Positions 59,943-64,000 of a DNA stretch of 64,000 nt are shown piece by piece. This DNA comes from Halopseudomonas sabulinigri (GTDB taxonomy: Bacteria > Pseudomonadota > Gammaproteobacteria > Pseudomonadales > Pseudomonadaceae), in contig DRHT01000015.1 of the NCBI GenBank assembly GCA_011053055.1, forward strand, positions 1-64,000, given 5' to 3'. The translations under genes were made by a program, and so were the position numbers. How positions within the stretch are numbered: position 1 is the stretch's first letter; the number at the start of each line of letters is the position of its first letter. The notes beneath the pieces were generated by a model that saw nothing but the letters and a program-made list of their open reading frames with translations, had not been told where the DNA came from and did not search any database.

Positions 59943-60881
59943 TCAGGGGCAGGCCGGTAGCGGACAAGCGGCATTCTGGTCATTCTTGGCGCTGATGTCG
60001 CTGCGCTGGTCGGAGCAATGCTGCGCAACCTCGGCGGCTTGCTGGCAGCCCATTTCGGTGAGGCCGGTGATCAGGTTATTCCAGCCGGCGTCCAGTGCCG
60101 GGAACTGCCTCGTCAGCTCGCTGAAATGCGCGACAGCGATGCTTCTATCGCCTTGCTGCCACGCTACGTTCCCTAAACCCAGGCGTGCAGCCGCTTGCTC
60201 TGGCCAGCGGATCAGGGCCGTTTGGTATGCGTTTTTTGCACTGTCCAGCTGACCGGTCTGCTCAAGGTCACTGGCAGCGCGCAGGTAGGGTAGTGGCTCG
60301 GCGGTGGCAGGCAGCTGGTCGGCGGGCAAGATGACTCTGGCCCAGTGGTCGGCGCGCTGCCAAGTGCGCAAAAAGAGTTTAAATGGCTCGCGTTGCTCCT
60401 GCTGCAAGCCGCTGTGCAGAATCAGCTCCTGCTCGGCTAAGTCGTAGCCGATAGCCACTGCGTAGTGCCATTTTGGGTACCAATTAAATGCAAGATTCTG
60501 CATGACCAACACAGGGTTACCTGCGTCTATTTCGCGCAGAACGGCTTGTAGTTCAGGCTCTAGCGGGTACACGAGCATGCCCTTATCGCGGGCGGCGGCG
60601 ACCATCTCAACCTGCAGGCTGCCTTTGCGCTCGGGAATGTAAACGCGCTCTTTCAGCGCTTCGGGCGTAGCTTCTATGCCGCGTTGGTTGAGCATCATGG
60701 CCAAAGCCGCGGGGCCGCACTGATATTCGTCCTGAGCATAAAAGGGCACGTCAGCCAACAGGTGGCGGGTGCTCAGGTCTTCTGGAAGTTGTGCTCGAGT
60801 AGGAGCGGTGGGTGTGCCAGCGCAGGCGGACAGCAATGCTGCCAGCCCGAGCGTGGCCAGGAGGCGAAAAGAAATCCGCAT
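59943..60881 (-). CDS. PA2778-type cysteine peptidase lipoprotein with TPRs
   Basis: 312 residues from the ATG at 60881. A lipobox (LLSAC, about residue 20) is followed by a C39-like papain-fold domain: FYAQDEYQCGPAALAMMLNQ contains the catalytic Cys (and its oxyanion Gln), and WYPKWHYAVAIGYDLAEQEL the catalytic His. The C-terminal 110 residues hold TPR repeats (AYQTALIRWPEQAAARLGLG; DRSIAVAHFSELTRQFPALD). It pairs with the adjacent PA2779-type protein, from which it is separated by only 4 bp. Confidence 0.85.
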   Translation of the reverse strand: MRISFRLLATLGLAALLSACAGTPTAPTRAQLPEDLSTRHLLADVPFYAQDEYQCGPAALAMMLNQRGIEATPEALKERVYIPERKGSLQVEMVAAARDKGMLVYPLEPELQAVLREIDAGNPVLVMQNLAFNWYPKWHYAVAIGYDLAEQELILHSGLQQEQREPFKLFLRTWQRADHWARVILPADQLPATAEPLPYLRAASDLEQTGQLDSAKNAYQTALIRWPEQAAARLGLGNVAWQQGDRSIAVAHFSELTRQFPALDAGWNNLITGLTEMGCQQAAEVAQHCSDQRSDISAKNDQNAACPLPACP

Positions 60882-60885
60882 CCGT

Positions 60886-61293
60886 TTAGCGATTAATACA
60901 GTGAATGAAGCTGAAAATATCAGTAGCACAAAGCATGTCAGTCACGATGAAAATGACCAGAAACAGCACAATGATGCCAACAACGCCGCCAGCACCGGCG
61001 GGAGCTTCGTCCAGTTGCGTGTTGAAGTAGGCCAGCTCGTCTGCAGTCAGACTGTCGATGCGCTGATCTACCTGATCAGGAGAAACGCCCATGCTGGCAA
61101 GTTTGTCCTGTACGGCTTGGTCTTCCAGCATGCCTTTCAGTTCGGCCCGGTCGACGCTCAACTGCTGCTGCGCGATCACTTCATCGGTGCCGACCATGGC
61201 GGCTTGCGCCTGGATGCTGACCAATGAGGTGAGCATAAACAGAGCGGCGAATACGATGGATAGATAACGTCTGCTTGATTGCATGAAAGTCAT
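60886..61293 (-). CDS. PA2779-type exported membrane protein
   Basis: The 135-residue protein has a signal sequence (cut after AQA), then the conserved VGTDEVIAQQQLSVDRAELK and VSPDQVDQRIDSLTADELAY, and a C-terminal membrane helix (GVVGIIVLFLVIFIVTDMLC) with a short tail. This small family is nearly always next to the PA2778-type peptidase, which suggests that it is the peptidase's substrate or partner. GAGGAG precedes the ATG. The pair forms one transcript. Confidence 0.85.
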   Translation of the reverse strand: MTFMQSSRRYLSIVFAALFMLTSLVSIQAQAAMVGTDEVIAQQQLSVDRAELKGMLEDQAVQDKLASMGVSPDQVDQRIDSLTADELAYFNTQLDEAPAGAGGVVGIIVLFLVIFIVTDMLCATDIFSFIHCINR

Positions 61294-61469
61294 TGGGGTT
61301 ACTCCTCATTATTTTGATCTTGGCTTCCTTGCTTGGAAGCCTTCGGTTACAGGTAGCAAGCCTGTTGGTGCGCCTTGACGCGGCATGGGCACTGCGAAAT
61401 CTGACTTGATAAATGCGGCCCAGTTCCGAAATGCCATTACGCTTGTGATCTGGTTCACTTTAATGAGTG

Positions 61470-61506
61470 CAGGTTCAGCGTTCTCGGCACGAGAGCGCTG
61501 AACCTG
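61470..61506. repeat. Long hairpin after the FAD oxidase gene
   Basis: CAGGTTCAGCG and CGCTGAACCTG (11-bp arms) continue into TCTCG/CGAGA after one mismatch. It stands 9 bp past the stop of the minus-strand gene at 61516. A T-run is missing, so its terminator role is uncertain. Confidence 0.5.
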
Positions 61507-61515
61507 TCTATGGGA

Positions 61516-62799
61516 TCAGAACCCCAGCTTGTCGCGCATCTGGTAGTACCACGCACCCATTGCCGTGAAGGGGACTTTGAACAGGCGTCCGCCGGGGAAG
61601 GGGTAGTGTGGCAGGCTGGCGAAGGCATCAAAACGCTCGGCTTGACCGCGTATGGCCTCGGCCAGGATCTTGCCGGCTAGATGCGTATAGGTCACGCCGT
61701 GGCCGCTGCAACCTTGCGAATAGTAGATGTTGTCGCCAATGCGCCCAACCTGCGGCAGGCGAGACAGGGTAAGCAGAAAGTTGCCAGTCCAGGCGTAATC
61801 GATCTTCACGTCCTTAAGCTGCGGAAAGGTTTTGATCAGATTCGGGCGTACCAATGCTTCCACGTCGGCAGGGTCGCGTGCGCCGTACACCACGCCGCCG
61901 CCAAAAATCATCCGCTTGTCACCGGAAAGACGGTAATAGTCGAGCAGGTAGGCGCAGTCTTCAACGCAGTAATCCTGGGGTAACAGCGACTGTGCCAATT
62001 CATCGCTCAGCGGTTCAGTGGTAATCACCTGTGTGCCACAGGGCATCGATTTTGCGGCTAGCTGGGGCACCAGGTTACCAAGATAGGCATTGCCAGCCAC
62101 CACCACAAAATTGGCTACGACCTGGCCTTGCTCGGTGTGCACCACGGGTTTGGCACCTTGCTCGATTCGGGTCACGGTGGAGTGCTCGTGAATCACACCA
62201 CCAAGGGATTCAACCGCCGCCGCCTCACCTAGTACCAGGTTGAGCGGATGAATATGCCCGCCGCTCATGTCGAGCATGCCGCCAACATAACGATCGGTAT
62301 TAACCACCTCGTTGATACGAGTTTGATCCAGCATCTCCAGCTGAGTGTGACCGTAACGCTCCCAGAGCTTTTTTTGCGTCTCCAGGTGGCCCATCTGCTT
62401 CTCGTTGAAGGCGGCAAATACGCCGCCGTCTTTAAGGTCACATTGAATGTTGTACTTGGTCACACGTTCGCGAATGATACGGGCGCCTTCAAAGGCCATT
62501 TCGCCCATCAAGCGGGCCTGCTGAGCACCGGCGCTGCGCTCGATCACATCTATGTCACGGCTGTAGCTATTGACGATTTGGCCGCCGTTGCGACCCGAGG
62601 CGCCAAAGCCCACTTTGACCGCTTCCAGTACCGTGACCTTGAAACCTTGTTCAAGCAGAAACAGGGCGGTGGAAATGCCGGTATACCCTGCGCCGATAAC
62701 ACATACATCGGTTTCATGTCGGCCCTGCAAAGGTGGCCGGGATGGCGTCGGATTTGCTGAGGCGGCGTAATAGGAGGAGGTATGCTGGGTTTCGGCCAT
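61516..62799 (-). CDS. FAD-dependent amine oxidase (PuuB-like, gamma-glutamylputrescine oxidase type)
   Basis: The 427-residue protein has the FAD-binding motif DVCVIGAGYTGISTALFLLE near residue 32 and FGASGRNGGQIVNSYSRD, the signature of DAO-family oxidases such as PuuB/OrdL. The late motif YYSQGCSGHGVTYTHLAGKI closes the flavin site. It probably oxidises gamma-glutamylputrescine or a similar amine, giving the aldehyde and hydrogen peroxide; substrate is inferred. No other puu genes are seen here. Confidence 0.85.
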   Translation of the reverse strand: MAETQHTSSYYAASANPTPSRPPLQGRHETDVCVIGAGYTGISTALFLLEQGFKVTVLEAVKVGFGASGRNGGQIVNSYSRDIDVIERSAGAQQARLMGEMAFEGARIIRERVTKYNIQCDLKDGGVFAAFNEKQMGHLETQKKLWERYGHTQLEMLDQTRINEVVNTDRYVGGMLDMSGGHIHPLNLVLGEAAAVESLGGVIHEHSTVTRIEQGAKPVVHTEQGQVVANFVVVAGNAYLGNLVPQLAAKSMPCGTQVITTEPLSDELAQSLLPQDYCVEDCAYLLDYYRLSGDKRMIFGGGVVYGARDPADVEALVRPNLIKTFPQLKDVKIDYAWTGNFLLTLSRLPQVGRIGDNIYYSQGCSGHGVTYTHLAGKILAEAIRGQAERFDAFASLPHYPFPGGRLFKVPFTAMGAWYYQMRDKLGF

Positions 62800-62902
62800 G
62801 ATGAACCTGCTGAAAGTAGGTTGTTGAAAATATTTTACACTTTCAGCCGATGCTACCCCCTGGCTGAGCGTAGCGCCAGAGGGTGATCAAAAAAAATGAC
62901 AG

Positions 62903-64000
62903 CTAGGGGTGCGCAGGCTCAGCGCTGGTTTCGTCTGCGGTAGCAGGTTTGGCCGCGACGGGTTTTGGGATGGCTTTGGTTAACAGTACAAAGACCATAG
63001 AGAAGCCCAACATGATAGCTATCAGGTGGAAGGCATCGTTGAAGGCCATGATGCTGGCCTGTTGGTGCACCTGATTACTGAGCATCTGGAAGGCGCTATG
63101 CTCATTGCCCAGTTGGGCCGTGAGAAGGTCCATGCGTTCAGTAAACGCGGCGTTACCGGGTGTGATGTTCTCGCGCAAAATCTCGTAATAATGTTTGGCC
63201 CTGCTGTCGAGGATGGTCGCCAGCGCGGCGATACCGATAGCGCCGCCCAGATTGCGCAGGATGTTGTACAGGCTGGAGGCTGAACCTGCCTGGGAGGGGG
63301 GAATCATCGCGGTAGCAAGAATTGACATCGGTACTAGGACCATGGGCTGGCCGAAAGCGCGGAAAATCTGGATTGCGATGAACTGGTCACCTGCAAAATC
63401 CAGATTCAGGCTGCCACTGAAGAAACTGGCGAAAGCGAACAAAAAGAAGCCGGTAGCGCAGATCAGGCGCGCATCGACGAACTTCATCAGGATCGGCACC
63501 ATCGGGATGATCAGCAGCTGTGGAAAGCCCATCCACATGATCACCTGGCCAATCTGCAGGGCGTTGTAATCCTGTATTTGCGCCAGATAAACGGGTAGTA
63601 CGAAAACCGTGCCGTACAAGCCCACGCCCAGGCCAATGTTGGCCAGACTGCCGAACAAGAAATTCCGCTCTTTGAGTAGTCGTAAGTTCACCAGCGGGTC
63701 GGGTTTTGACAGCTGCAAGATAACGAAGCAGACCAGGCTGATAAATGAAATGACCGCCAAGGTCAGCATCGAACTCGATTCAAACCAATCTTCGCGATGA
63801 CCTTCTTCAAGGAATACCTGTAAGCAACCCAGACCGGCAGCCATGGTGGCGATGCCCCAATAATCGCCCTTGCGTAACAGGTCCCAGCGCGGGGCTGCCT
63901 TATCTAGACCATACATCAAGCCGCTGGCCATCAGGATGCCGGGCACAATGTTGATGTAAAAAATGTATTCCCAGCCATAGTTCTCGGTCAGCCAGCCGCC
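62903..64000 (-). CDS. DHA2-family multidrug efflux MFS permease (cut by window end)
   Basis: The minus-strand frame stays open to the window edge and begins with GGWLTENYGWEYIFYINIVP, the conserved motif C region of DHA2 (EmrB/QacA) transporters, so the N-terminal third is missing. At least nine helices follow (SLVCFVILQLSKPDPLVNLR; IGLGVGLYGTVFVLPVYLAQ; FNDAFHLIAIMLGFSMVFVL). Such 14-helix drug:proton antiporters usually partner with an EmrA-type adaptor, probably encoded outside the window. Confidence 0.9.
   Translation of the reverse strand, partial: GGWLTENYGWEYIFYINIVPGILMASGLMYGLDKAAPRWDLLRKGDYWGIATMAAGLGCLQVFLEEGHREDWFESSSMLTLAVISFISLVCFVILQLSKPDPLVNLRLLKERNFLFGSLANIGLGVGLYGTVFVLPVYLAQIQDYNALQIGQVIMWMGFPQLLIIPMVPILMKFVDARLICATGFFLFAFASFFSGSLNLDFAGDQFIAIQIFRAFGQPMVLVPMSILATAMIPPSQAGSASSLYNILRNLGGAIGIAALATILDSRAKHYYEILRENITPGNAAFTERMDLLTAQLGNEHSAFQMLSNQVHQQASIMAFNDAFHLIAIMLGFSMVFVLLTKAIPKPVAAKPATADETSAEPAHP

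Overview
The window looks like a chromosome segment of a Pseudomonadaceae bacterium (Pseudomonas in the broad sense, possibly the Halopseudomonas branch). The supporting signs are the gene order tig-clpP-clpX-lon-hupB-ppiD, an OprD-type porin, a PA2779/PA2778-type gene pair, a tgpA-type operon and a cis/trans fatty acid isomerase. The genus is inferred from gene content only; no database search was possible.

Bases 1-28,484 are the right-hand part of a P2/phiCTX-type prophage; its left end, with the integrase, lies outside the window. The early block (1-2521, minus strand) holds the start of a zinc-finger primase-type replication protein, small early proteins, an Ogr/Delta late activator, an AntA/AntB antirepressor, a YmfL-type regulator and a small putative ribbon-helix-helix protein. 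A divergent HTH repressor (2633-3010) sits behind two matching palindromes. Downstream of it on the same strand is a cargo block (3051-5503): a PH-SHOCT protein, an exported protein with four Cys-Trp-Met-Cys repeats, and a tightly coupled pair of an unrecognised 289-residue soluble protein and a four-helix membrane protein. This block, placed to be expressed in the lysogen, is the best candidate here for an undescribed system.

From 5492 to 24,689 the late genes run leftward in P2 order: O, N, M, L, X, holins, endolysin, Rz/Rz1, R, S, V, W, J, I, a beta-helix tailspike, a collar-type fibre H, FI, FII, E/E' with a T TTT TTG slip site, T, U and D. P and Q run rightward (24,838-27,605). A 17-bp motif occurs upstream of O, V and FI, exactly where P2 has activator-dependent late promoters. 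About 0.85 kb of AT-rich, gene-free DNA follows Q and ends at a displaced 3' end of a tRNA-Leu gene (28,462-28,484), which marks the right attachment site. The tRNA's probable terminator remains on the chromosomal side.

Bases 28,485-37,779 are the conserved protein quality-control cluster: trigger factor, ClpP, ClpX, Lon, HU-beta and PpiD, separated by strong hairpins. After it come an OprD porin, a small potassium-channel-like protein, a Na+/H+ antiporter-family protein, a TAXI solute-binding protein, a lipoprotein esterase, the MoxR-DUF58-TgpA operon, DUF3429, a histidine-rich membrane protein of unknown function, YjdM/PhnA, a GPH-type MFS carrier, YrhK, GFA, a YbaY-META lipoprotein, a BamA-type outer-membrane protein, EthD, Cti, DUF2238, a DMT carrier, a PaaI-type thioesterase broken by a 7-bp tandem duplication, PA2778/PA2779-type proteins, a FAD amine oxidase and a DHA2 efflux protein cut by the window end.
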